Assembly (NCBI RefSeq): GCF_012034175.1
Contig: NZ_JAATEJ010000008.1
Span: 210,644 to 274,643, forward strand
Direction of reading: 5' to 3'
Source of the DNA: Actinacidiphila epipremni
GTDB lineage: Bacteria > Actinomycetota > Actinomycetes > Streptomycetales > Streptomycetaceae
DNA: 64,000 nucleotides
Shown here: positions 33,813 through 41,641 of the stretch, one piece after another
Numbering within the stretch: the first letter of the stretch is position 1
How the letters are laid out: each line of letters begins with the position of its first letter
The notes under the pieces: model-generated
Told to the model about the DNA's origin: nothing
The model's input: only the letters and a program-made list of their open reading frames with translations
Database searches by the model: none
Made by a program: the position numbers and the translations under genes

Positions 33813-34985
33813 TCACCACGAGGCGACCGTCTCGGCGTCGATGTAGCCGGTGTCGAGGGCCTCGCCGAGCCCCGGCTCGGGGCTGAGGTGGACGTAGCCG
33901 TCGGCGTCGAGGGGCGCGGTGGCCCGCAGCAGGTGCGGGGGCAGTTCGTCGAAGTCGTGGAAGGGGTGCAGCAGGCCGCGCTCGTACCAGCGGCTGTTGC
34001 CGACCGCGCTCAGCACGGCCAGCGTCGCGGCGCCGCCGCCGTGCAGCTCGCAGTCCATGCCGAACGCCTCGGCCAGGTGCGCGGTCTTCAGGGCCGGGCC
34101 GATGCCGCCGGAGGTGGGGACGCCGACCCGCAGGATGTCGCAGGCACCGGCGGTGATCCACTCGGCGCGGGCCTGCATCCGGCCCTCGACCGTCTCGGGC
34201 CCGATGACGAGGGTGTCCAGCTGCTGCGCGAGCCACCGGTAGGACTGCACCGAGGACTCCTCCATCGGCTCCTCGTACCAGTGGAAGCCCAACCGGTCGA
34301 GCGCCCGGCCCAGTTGCAGCGCCTCGGCGCGGCTGTACCAGTGGTTGGCGTCGAGCATCAGCGGCACGTCGGGGCCGACCGCCTCGCGTACCGCCGCGCA
34401 GGCCCGGATGTCCATCGCCACGCTGGGCGCGAAGGAGACCGGCGGCATCCAGGTGTGCAGCTTGATCGCGTGGTAGCCCTGCGCGACGAGCTTCTCGGCG
34501 AAGGCCGCGTAGTCCTCCGGGCTGGACAGGCCGCCCGGGATCTCGTCGCCGCACATGGTGCTCGCGTACGCCGGCACCTTGTCGCGTACGCCGCCGAGCA
34601 GCTTCCACACCGGCAGGCCCAGCCGGCGGCCGGCCAGGTCCCACAGGGCCAGCTCGACGGCCGCCAGCGTCCGGTTGCCCAGGGTGCCGGCGCTGCCGCG
34701 CTGCCTGCGGGCCAGCTGCTGCCACAGGCGCCCGCGGTCCAGCGGGTCCTGGCCGAGCAGCACCGGCCGCACATGGGCGTCCAGCAGCTCCCGGCCGATG
34801 TGCGCCGGGTCGGCGAGGCAGCGGCCCTGGTGGCCCTCGCCGTCGGTGAGGGTGAGCAACGCCCGGGTCACCTCGCGTGCGTCGCCCGGGTGCTCATGGC
34901 CGTCCGGGTCCAGCGCCAGCCGCGTCCGGGTGCGGAAGAGCTGGGCCGACACACCGACGATCGTGTGAGCGGTACCTGACGGCAT
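33813..34985 (-). CDS. enolase-superfamily (mandelate racemase/MLE) sugar-acid dehydratase
   Basis: The 390-residue product has the capping domain and barrel of the mandelate racemase group. Visible are YHAIKLHTWMP in place of the KxK base, metal ligands D in MLDANHWYSR, E in WYEEPMEE and E in IGPETVEG, and a late His in CELHGGGAAT. Family members dehydrate sugar acids such as rhamnonate, fuconate or galactarate. The rhamnose context suggests a rhamnonate- or uronate-like substrate, but the KxH arrangement does not settle it. It is first in the minus-strand operon and has a TGAAACGATTTT site 98 bp upstream. Confidence 0.86.
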   Translation of the reverse strand: MPSGTAHTIVGVSAQLFRTRTRLALDPDGHEHPGDAREVTRALLTLTDGEGHQGRCLADPAHIGRELLDAHVRPVLLGQDPLDRGRLWQQLARRQRGSAGTLGNRTLAAVELALWDLAGRRLGLPVWKLLGGVRDKVPAYASTMCGDEIPGGLSSPEDYAAFAEKLVAQGYHAIKLHTWMPPVSFAPSVAMDIRACAAVREAVGPDVPLMLDANHWYSRAEALQLGRALDRLGFHWYEEPMEESSVQSYRWLAQQLDTLVIGPETVEGRMQARAEWITAGACDILRVGVPTSGGIGPALKTAHLAEAFGMDCELHGGGAATLAVLSAVGNSRWYERGLLHPFHDFDELPPHLLRATAPLDADGYVHLSPEPGLGEALDTGYIDAETVASW

Positions 34986-35082
34986 GCTGCCCTCGCTTCG
35001 GGACGGCGGACGGGAGTGGTGGCCTGACGCGGCCTGATGGGCTGGGACGCTACGGCGCTGTTTCAGCAGCGTCAAGACTTGA

Positions 35083-35100
35083 TTGAAACGATTTTTAGGA
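35083..35100. promoter_or_regulatory. LacI-type operator for the enolase-transporter operon
   Basis: TTGAAACGATTTTTAGGA has the same first 13 bases as the inverted site at 26230-26247. It lies 98-115 bp before the enolase-superfamily ATG, where it could block or overlap the operon promoter. Confidence 0.6.
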
Positions 35101-35203
35101 AACCGTCGATACGGGACGGCCGGGCGGTGCGCGGCGGTCCGGCGCGGCGAGCGGGCGGCTACGGGCCAGTATCTGAGGCTGCGTCGGGTCGCCCCGCCGG
35201 GGG

Positions 35204-35262
35204 TGAATCGATCCAGCGCCGTGCGCAGCATGGGGATTCTGGGGCTGGTGATCTGAATCGAT
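35204..35262. promoter_or_regulatory. pair of TGAATCGAT operator-like sites
   Basis: TGAATCGATCCA (35204-35215) and TGAATCGATACA (35254-35265) are near-palindromes, 50 bp apart, close to the perfect form TGAATCGATTCA. The 50-bp spacing is about five helical turns, which would suit LacI looping. The second copy ends just beyond the listed span. Confidence 0.55.
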
Positions 35263-35519
35263 ACACAATGTGCTGCCGCGAAGCCGCGATGCATGAGCCG
35301 GTACGGCTCCGGTGCCCCGCCCCCGTGGCCCCAGCGTACCCCTTCCGCCCGTCTGACCTGGGCCTCCGCCGCCCCCGGCGCCCTGCCGCGAGCCGGCCTC
35401 CCGGCCGGGGCCGCTGCCGCCGCCGTCGCGGTCCGGCAACCTGCTGTCCGGCGAACCGGTTTCGCGCGGCCCCTTCCCAAGTCGGCTTCGGGTCGCTAGC
35501 TTCGTCGCCCGGAGAACGG

Positions 35520-35533
35520 TTGTTACGTTTCAA
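35520..35533. promoter_or_regulatory. LacI-type operator upstream of the PL4 lyase
   Basis: On the minus strand it reads TTGAAACGTAACAA, a near-palindrome with the shared TTGAAACG half. It lies 190 bp before the PL4 start and upstream of the T-run hairpin, so the lyase promoter is probably around or just after it. Confidence 0.5.
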
Positions 35534-35667
35534 TCCCCGATTCCGCAGCGACGTGGCCCGCCGGCGCCCGGCGTTCCGCCCTGCCCGCACCCGGGCCGGC
35601 CCACGTCCCCGCGGCCGGGCGTCGGCTGTGCCGCGCCCTCCCGCGCCCCCGGTCACGACCGGACCGG

Positions 35668-35692
35668 CCGGCCCTTGCGGGCCGGTGCTTTT
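35668..35692 (+). terminator. hairpin with T-run in the PL4 leader
   Basis: CCGGCCC and GGGCCGG flank a TTGC loop and are followed by TGCTTTT, a textbook intrinsic terminator that is rare in this genome type. It sits 31 bases before the PL4 ATG. It could be an attenuator for the lyase message or end an upstream short transcript. Confidence 0.55.
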
Positions 35693-35722
35693 CCGCGCAG
35701 TCATCCAGCACGAGGAGTCTTG

Positions 35723-38131
35723 ATGACCTGGCAAGACAGCAGAGTCAGCCGCCGCACCACACTCGGCATGATGGGAGCCGGCGCCGCCGCCACCGTGGTG
35801 GGCGCCGCCGGCACGGCGGCGGCGCAGTCGCCGTCCCACGTGGGCGGCGGCTCCCACTCCCACCCCGCGGCCCGTCCCGTCCGGCTGCTGCTCGACGGGC
35901 GGCCGGCGAAGACCGGCACCTACTCCTTCCCCGACCAGGTCGGCGAGATCGTCCTCGACAACGGCCTGGTGCGGTTCACCTTCGGCCGCGACGACGCGGC
36001 CGGCGGTGTCGTCACCGGCTGGACGGACGTGTCCATCACCGCCACCTCCGTCGTCGTCGACGGCACCGAGCTCGCCCACAACCTCAACGGCGTCGACCCC
36101 CGCGACCCCGACCGCCAGCACTCCTTCTACGTCGACGCCGGCGGCGGCAAGACCCGCCTGGTCTGCACCCAGGTCAAGGTCCTGCGGGTCACCCGCGACC
36201 TGGTCGAGGTGGCGTTCGCCGACGTCACCGGCGTGCCCCTGCAGCACGAGCACCACCTGATCATGCGGGCCGGCAAGCCCGGGCTCTACGGCTACGACAT
36301 CCTCACCGCCAGCGCGGCCACCTCCATCAACGAGGTCCGGATGAACACCCGCTGGGACCGCTCGATCCTCGACCACTGCTTCAACTGGGAGCGCGGCAAG
36401 GGCCAGCAGCCCACGTACGCCTACCTCGCCACCCAGGAGCGTGTGGGCGACGAGACCTGGCTGGTGGACGGCGTCGACAACCCCGACCTGCCCTCGCCGT
36501 CCAACAACGCCGGCGGCACCAAGCCCGGCGACGTCTACACCAAGTACGACTGGAGCCTGTACGCCCACGAGAACCCGATGTTCGGGCACTTCGGCAACGG
36601 CTTCGGCGCCTGGTTCACCCCGCTCGGCGGCGTCTCCGACCAGACCCTCGCCGGCTTCTACGGCGTCGGCCCGCAGCACCAGGACCTCGCGATCCACCAG
36701 GACGCGCTGATCCTCAACTACTTCGGCGCCAACCACTACGGCCTGCCGTCCTACGCCCTGCCCGAGGGCTACCGCCGGCTCTACGGCCCCTGGTTCACCT
36801 TCCTGACCACCGGCGACCCGAGGAACCCGGACGCGATGATCGCCGAGGCCGCGGACATCGCGCGCGGCGAGATCGACGAGAACCGCGCGGGCGCCGCCTG
36901 GGTCGCCGACCCGCTCTACCCGGCGGTCAGGCAGCGCACCACCGTGACCGGGCGGATCCGGCTCGCCGACGGCCGCCCGGCCGGCAACCTGTGGGCGCTG
37001 CTGAGCACCCAGGACGTCGACGACGTGTACACGATCCACGAGCCCGTGCACTTCGTGCGCACCGCCGAGGACGGCAGCTTCTCCCTGCCGGGCGTCCCGC
37101 CGGCCTGGCAGCCCGGCAGCACCGAGCCGGGCGCGTACACGCTCTACGTCTTCGCCGCCGACGGCTCGGTCACCGACCAGTACAAGCAGGGCGGGATACG
37201 CCCCTCGGCGCGCCACCACGACCTGGGCACCCTCACCTGGGCGCCGACGCAGCACTCCACCTTCCTGTGGCAGATCGGCCGCTCGGACCGTACGGGCGGG
37301 GAGTACGCGCTCGCCACCAAGTCGCCCGCCAAGCCCAGCCCGCGCGACTACTGGAAGCCCACGCTGATCCCCGCCGACCTGTCCTTCACCATCGGCCGGG
37401 ACTGGGAACCGGAGAAGTGGTATTACGCCCAGGCCAACCCCGGCACCTGGACCGTCCACTTCCCGCTGGACCGCCCGCTGGACGGCACCGCCTACCTGAC
37501 CGTGTCGTCCTCCACCCGGCAGGGCAAGCCGCCGGCGGTGACCGTCAACGGCACGTCCGCCGGCATCGTCGGCTCGCTGCCCGCCACCAGCGACGGCGGG
37601 CTCGCCCGGCAGGCCGACCGCAGCGGCTACTTCCGGCAGTCCGTGGTCACCTTCCCGGCCTCGCTGCTGGTGGCCGGCGACAACACGATCGCCTTCACCA
37701 ACGGCGGCACCCTCCCGCCCGGCGGCGCCCCGTCCTCGACCGCCTTCGGCTGGGACACCGTCGTGCTGGAGGTGGACGGCGCGCACCCGGCCCGCCCTGC
37801 GCGGCTGTCCGGGCGGGTGACCGAGCTCGGCACGTCGCACGGCACGACCAGCTGGCGGGTGGAGGTCACCAACAAGGGCTCGGGCCCGGCCAACGACGTC
37901 CGGCTGGACGGTGTCCAGTGGCAGGGCGGCGGCCGGCCGCAGGTGGCCGGGGCCGACCCGAACGCCTTCCCGGTGCCGGTGGCCGCGACGCTGCCGGCCG
38001 GCCGCTCGGCGACCGTCACGGTCAGGACGAGCGGTTCCCGGCCGCTGCGGGCGCACGGGCACATCGAGTTCTCCTTCCACGCCAACGGCGGCCGGGTCCG
38101 CGGCACGGCCGGGAGCTCGTCCGGCCGCTGA
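35723..38131 (+). CDS. Tat-exported rhamnogalacturonan lyase, polysaccharide lyase family 4 type
   Basis: The 802-residue product starts with a twin-arginine signal (SRRTTLGMMGAGAAA) and a His/Ser-rich spacer. The catalytic domain spans about 60-400 (IVLDNGLVRFTFGRDD, INEVRMNTRWDRSILDHCFNWERG by residues, GAWFTPLGGVSDQT). A fibronectin-like domain lies at about 415-500 (TVTGRIRLADGRPAGNLWALLS). A carbohydrate-binding jelly-roll lies at about 520-690, and an extra C-terminal beta domain at about 695-795. This is the RhgB/PL4 order with one added domain. It should cleave the rhamnose-galacturonate backbone of pectin outside the cell and feed the rhamnose genes around it. GAGGAG precedes the ATG. 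Confidence 0.92.
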   Translation: MTWQDSRVSRRTTLGMMGAGAAATVVGAAGTAAAQSPSHVGGGSHSHPAARPVRLLLDGRPAKTGTYSFPDQVGEIVLDNGLVRFTFGRDDAAGGVVTGWTDVSITATSVVVDGTELAHNLNGVDPRDPDRQHSFYVDAGGGKTRLVCTQVKVLRVTRDLVEVAFADVTGVPLQHEHHLIMRAGKPGLYGYDILTASAATSINEVRMNTRWDRSILDHCFNWERGKGQQPTYAYLATQERVGDETWLVDGVDNPDLPSPSNNAGGTKPGDVYTKYDWSLYAHENPMFGHFGNGFGAWFTPLGGVSDQTLAGFYGVGPQHQDLAIHQDALILNYFGANHYGLPSYALPEGYRRLYGPWFTFLTTGDPRNPDAMIAEAADIARGEIDENRAGAAWVADPLYPAVRQRTTVTGRIRLADGRPAGNLWALLSTQDVDDVYTIHEPVHFVRTAEDGSFSLPGVPPAWQPGSTEPGAYTLYVFAADGSVTDQYKQGGIRPSARHHDLGTLTWAPTQHSTFLWQIGRSDRTGGEYALATKSPAKPSPRDYWKPTLIPADLSFTIGRDWEPEKWYYAQANPGTWTVHFPLDRPLDGTAYLTVSSSTRQGKPPAVTVNGTSAGIVGSLPATSDGGLARQADRSGYFRQSVVTFPASLLVAGDNTIAFTNGGTLPPGGAPSSTAFGWDTVVLEVDGAHPARPARLSGRVTELGTSHGTTSWRVEVTNKGSGPANDVRLDGVQWQGGGRPQVAGADPNAFPVPVAATLPAGRSATVTVRTSGSRPLRAHGHIEFSFHANGGRVRGTAGSSSGR

Positions 38132-38191
38132 GCCGCCGAGCCGGCGACCTCCGTGCCGCCGCGGGCGGCCGGGGGCCGGGCGGAGGCGCTG

Positions 38192-38242
38192 TTGACAGTC
38201 GCGCGGGACGCTGTTTATCGTCCGCGTCATGAAACGATTCAT
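38192..38242 (+). promoter_or_regulatory. promoter plus LacI-type operator of rhaI-rhaD-rhaB
   Basis: TTGACA (38192-38197), an 18-bp spacer and TATCGT (38216-38221) form a good housekeeping promoter. The palindrome ATGAAACGATTCAT (38229-38242) starts 7 bases after the -10 box, where a bound repressor would block initiation. The ribosome site TAGGAG and the rhaI ATG follow at once, so the leader is only about 25 bases. Confidence 0.7.
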
Positions 38243-38253
38243 AGGAGTTGCCC

Positions 38254-39420
38254 ATGACTGAACTGCCCGCCGTCAAGGCAGCGTTGAAATCCCAGCGGAT
38301 CGAGACGCCGTCGTGGGCGTACGGCAACTCCGGGACGCGTTTCAAGGTGTTCGCCCAAGCCGGCGTCCCGCGCGACCCGTACGAGAAACTGGACGACGCC
38401 GCCCGGGTGCAGGAGGCGACGGGCGTCGCGCCCGTCGTCGCCCTGCACATCCCCTGGGACAAGGTGGACGACTACGCGGGCCTGGCCGGCTACGCCGCCG
38501 AGCGCGGGCTGACGCTCGGCGCGATCAACGCCAACGTCTTCCAGGACGACGACTACAAGCTCGGCTCGGTCACCCACCCCGACCCGGCCGTGCGCCGCAA
38601 GGCGCTGGACCACCTGATGGAGTGCGTGGCCATCATGGACGCCACCGGCTCGCGCGACCTGAAGCTGTGGTTCGCCGACGGCACCAACTACCCCGGCCAG
38701 GACGACATCGCCGCCCGCCAGGACCGGCTCGCCGAAGCGCTCACCGCCGTGTACGAACGGCTCGGCGACGACCAGCGCATGCTGCTGGAGTACAAGCTGT
38801 TCGAGCCGGCCTTCTACACCACCGACGTTCCCGACTGGGGCACCGCCTACGCCCACTGCCTCAAGCTCGGGCCGAAGGCGCAGGTCGTCGTCGACACCGG
38901 GCACCACGCGCCGGGCACCAACATCGAGTTCATCGTCGCCTTCCTGCTGCGCGAGCGGAAACTCGGCGGCTTCGACTTCAACTCCCGCTTCTACGCCGAC
39001 GACGACCTGATGGTCGGCGCGGCCGACCCCTTCCAGCTGTTCCGGATCATGCACGAGGTCGTTCGGGGCGGCGGCCTGGAACCGGCGACCGGGGTCGCCT
39101 TCATGCTCGACCAGTGCCACAACATCGAGGCGAAGATCCCGGCGATCATCCGCTCGGTGATGAACGTGCAGGAGGCCACCGCCAAGGCGCTGCTGGTCGA
39201 CGCCGGCGCGCTGGCCGCCGCCCAGCGCGGCGGTGACGTCCTGGAGGCCAACGCCGTGCTGATGGACGCCTACAACACCGACGTCCGCCCGCTGCTCGCC
39301 GAGGTACGCCAGGAGCAGGGCCTGCACCCCGACCCGCTCGCCGCCTACCGCGCCACCGGGCACGCCGAGCGCATCGTCGCCGAGCGCGTCGGCGGCGAGC
39401 AGGCCGGCTGGGGCGCCTGA
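38254..39420 (+). CDS. rhaI: L-rhamnose isomerase
   Basis: The 388-residue TIM-barrel isomerase is of the Pseudomonas/actinobacterial RhaI type rather than E. coli RhaA. Visible are ETPSWAYGNSGTRFKVF, LKLWFADGTNYPGQDD, LLEYKLFEPAFY, VVVDTGHHAPGTN, FDFNSRFYADDDLMVG and FMLDQCHNIEAK, which carry the metal ligands Glu, Asp, His and Asp. It converts L-rhamnose to L-rhamnulose. It is the first gene of the plus-strand catabolic operon. Confidence 0.95.
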   Translation: MTELPAVKAALKSQRIETPSWAYGNSGTRFKVFAQAGVPRDPYEKLDDAARVQEATGVAPVVALHIPWDKVDDYAGLAGYAAERGLTLGAINANVFQDDDYKLGSVTHPDPAVRRKALDHLMECVAIMDATGSRDLKLWFADGTNYPGQDDIAARQDRLAEALTAVYERLGDDQRMLLEYKLFEPAFYTTDVPDWGTAYAHCLKLGPKAQVVVDTGHHAPGTNIEFIVAFLLRERKLGGFDFNSRFYADDDLMVGAADPFQLFRIMHEVVRGGGLEPATGVAFMLDQCHNIEAKIPAIIRSVMNVQEATAKALLVDAGALAAAQRGGDVLEANAVLMDAYNTDVRPLLAEVRQEQGLHPDPLAAYRATGHAERIVAERVGGEQAGWGA

Positions 39421-39439
39421 GCCGCCGCCCCGCCGCCCT

Positions 39440-39488
39440 GCCGTACGGCCCGCGCACCCTGCCGTACGACCGCGCACCCCGCCGTACG
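39440..39488. repeat. three imperfect 20-bp tandem repeats before rhaD
   Basis: GCCGTACG recurs at 39440, 39461 and 39481 with similar flanks (CCGCGCACC-like). They fill the 114-bp gap between rhaI and rhaD. I see no terminator in the gap. Confidence 0.65.
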
Positions 39489-39534
39489 CCTTGCCCGCCG
39501 CAACCCCGACGCCACTCCCAGACAAGGACAGTCC

Positions 39535-41580
39535 ATGACCGCCACCCCGCACCCCGAGGTCCGGGCCCTGCTGGAGCGCTCGAACCGGCTGGGTTCCGAC
39601 CCGCGCACCACCAACTACGCCGGCGGCAACACCTCCGCCAAGGCCCTGGGGACCGACCCGGTCACCGGCGCGGACACCGAGCTGCTGTGGGTCAAGGGCT
39701 CCGGCGGCGACCTCGGCACCCTCACCGAGGGCGGCCTGGCCGTGCTGCGGCTGGACCGGCTGCGCGCGCTGACCGCCGGCTACCCCGGGGTGGAGCGCGA
39801 GGACGAGATGGTCGCCGCGTTCGACTACTGCCTGCACGGCAGGGGCGGCGCCGCTCCCTCCATCGACACCGCCATGCACGGCCTGGTCGACGCCGCCCAC
39901 GTCGACCACCTCCACCCCGACTCCGGCATCGCCCTGGCCTGCGCCGCCGACGGCGAGGAGCTGACCAAGGAGTGCTTCGGCGACACGGTGGTGTGGGTGC
40001 CCTGGCGCCGCCCCGGCTTCCAGCTCGGCCTGGACATCGCCGCAGCCAAGGAGGCCAACCCGCAGGCCGTCGGCTGCGTCCTCGGCGGCCACGGCATCAC
40101 CGCCTGGGGCGCGACGTCCGCGCAGTGCGAGGCCAACTCGCTGCACATCATCCGCACCGCCGAGGACTTCCTGCGCACCCGCGGCAAGGCCGAGCCCTTC
40201 GGCCCGCTGCTGGCCGGCTTCGGACCGCTGACCGAGGCCGAACGGCGGGCCCGCGCCGCCGCGCTGGCGCCCGTCCTGCGCGCCCTGGCCTCCACCGACC
40301 GCCCCCAGGTCGGCCACTTCACCGACTCCGGCGTCGTCCTGGACTTCCTCTCCCGCGCCGAGCACCCGCGGCTGGCCGCGCTCGGCACCTCCTGCCCCGA
40401 CCACTTCCTGCGCACCAAGGTCCGCCCGCTGCTCCTCGACCTGCCGCCCACCGCCCCGCTGGACGAGGCGATCGCCCGGCTGCGCGCACTGCACCAGGAC
40501 TACCGTGCCGCATACGCCGCCTACTACGACCGGCACGCCGGCCCCGGCTCGCCGGCCATGCGCGGCGCCGACCCCGCCGTCGTCCTCGTCCCCGGCGTCG
40601 GCATGTTCACCTACGGCAAGGACAAGCAGACCGCGCGGGTGGCCGGGGAGTTCTACGTCAACGCGATCAACGTCATGCGCGGCGCCGAAGCCGTCTCCGC
40701 CTACCGGCCGATCGACGAGGCGGAGAAGTTCCGCATCGAATACTGGGAGTTGGAGGAGGCCAAGCTGCGCCGGATGCCGGCGCCGAGGCCGCTGGCCACC
40801 AGGATCGCGCTGGTCACCGGCGCCGGCAGCGGCATCGGCCGGGCCATCGCGCACCGGCTGGCCGCCGAGGGCGCCTGCGTGGTCGTCGCCGACCGGGACA
40901 CCGCGGGCGCCGAGGCCGTCGCCGGTGAACTCGGCGGCCCCGACACCGCGGTGGCCGTCACCGTCGACGTCACCGACGAGGAGCAGATCCGGGCCGCCTT
41001 CGACGCGGCGCTGCTCGCCTTCGGCGGCGTCGACCTCGTCGTCAACAACGCGGGCATCTCCATCTCCAAGCCGCTGCTGGAGACCGCCGCCGCCGACTGG
41101 GACCGGCAGCACGCCATCATGGCCCGCGGCTCCTTCCTCGTCTCCCGCGAGGCCGCCCGGGTCATGACCGCGCAGGGCCTCGGCGGCGACATCGTCTACA
41201 TCGCGTCCAAGAACGCCGTCTTCGCCGGGCCGAACAACATCGCCTACTCCGCCGCCAAGGCCGACCAGGCCCACCAGGTGCGGCTGCTGGCCGCCGAGCT
41301 GGGCGGCGACGGCATCCGCGTCAACGGCGTCAACCCGGACGGTGTCGTGCGCGGCTCGGGCATCTTCGCCGGCGGCTGGGGCGCGCAGCGCGCCGCGGTC
41401 TACGGGGTCGCCGAGGACAAGCTCGGCGAGTTCTACGCCCAACGCACCCTGCTCAAGCGGGAGGTGCTGCCCGAGCATGTCGCGAACGCGGTCTTCGCGC
41501 TCACCGGCGGCGACCTCACCCACACCACCGGGCTGCACATCCCCGTCGACGCCGGAGTCGCCGCGGCCTTCCTGCGCTGA
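39535..41580 (+). CDS. rhaD: bifunctional rhamnulose-1-phosphate aldolase / lactaldehyde dehydrogenase
   Basis: The 681-residue fusion has two parts. Residues about 1-415 are a class II (zinc) aldolase domain: TTNYAGGNTSAK, WVKGSGGDLGTL, DHLHPDSGIA with zinc His residues, VLGGHGITAWG. About 425-681 are an SDR domain: ALVTGAGSGIGRAIA, VNNAGISIS, YIASKNAVFAGPNNIAYSAAKAD with the Tyr-Lys pair (cited by segments). It cleaves rhamnulose-1-phosphate to dihydroxyacetone phosphate and lactaldehyde and oxidises the latter. The single-chain form is known from other bacteria (RhaEW). Confidence 0.94.
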   Translation: MTATPHPEVRALLERSNRLGSDPRTTNYAGGNTSAKALGTDPVTGADTELLWVKGSGGDLGTLTEGGLAVLRLDRLRALTAGYPGVEREDEMVAAFDYCLHGRGGAAPSIDTAMHGLVDAAHVDHLHPDSGIALACAADGEELTKECFGDTVVWVPWRRPGFQLGLDIAAAKEANPQAVGCVLGGHGITAWGATSAQCEANSLHIIRTAEDFLRTRGKAEPFGPLLAGFGPLTEAERRARAAALAPVLRALASTDRPQVGHFTDSGVVLDFLSRAEHPRLAALGTSCPDHFLRTKVRPLLLDLPPTAPLDEAIARLRALHQDYRAAYAAYYDRHAGPGSPAMRGADPAVVLVPGVGMFTYGKDKQTARVAGEFYVNAINVMRGAEAVSAYRPIDEAEKFRIEYWELEEAKLRRMPAPRPLATRIALVTGAGSGIGRAIAHRLAAEGACVVVADRDTAGAEAVAGELGGPDTAVAVTVDVTDEEQIRAAFDAALLAFGGVDLVVNNAGISISKPLLETAAADWDRQHAIMARGSFLVSREAARVMTAQGLGGDIVYIASKNAVFAGPNNIAYSAAKADQAHQVRLLAAELGGDGIRVNGVNPDGVVRGSGIFAGGWGAQRAAVYGVAEDKLGEFYAQRTLLKREVLPEHVANAVFALTGGDLTHTTGLHIPVDAGVAAAFLR

Positions 41581-41641
41581 CCCGCCCCGCCGCCCTGCCT
41601 GTAATCCGCACCGCCCGTGCCCGCGCCGCCGAGGTGAACCC

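Larger units (their letters stand above)
34986..35722. other. 737-bp regulatory region between the two arms of the rhamnose island
   Basis: No convincing gene lies here. A 229-codon plus-strand frame from 35037 has no family likeness or ribosome site, and runs Arg/Pro-rich through the regulatory sites. The region holds four LacI-type sites (35083, 35204, 35254, 35520), a hairpin with a T-run at 35668, and the promoters of the enolase-led operon (left) and the PL4 lyase (right). Confidence 0.75.

Noticed and set aside
35037..35723. A 229-codon plus-strand frame in the rhamnose island control region
   Set aside because: There is no ribosome site and no domain, the sequence is Arg/Pro-rich, and it runs through operator sites and a terminator hairpin.
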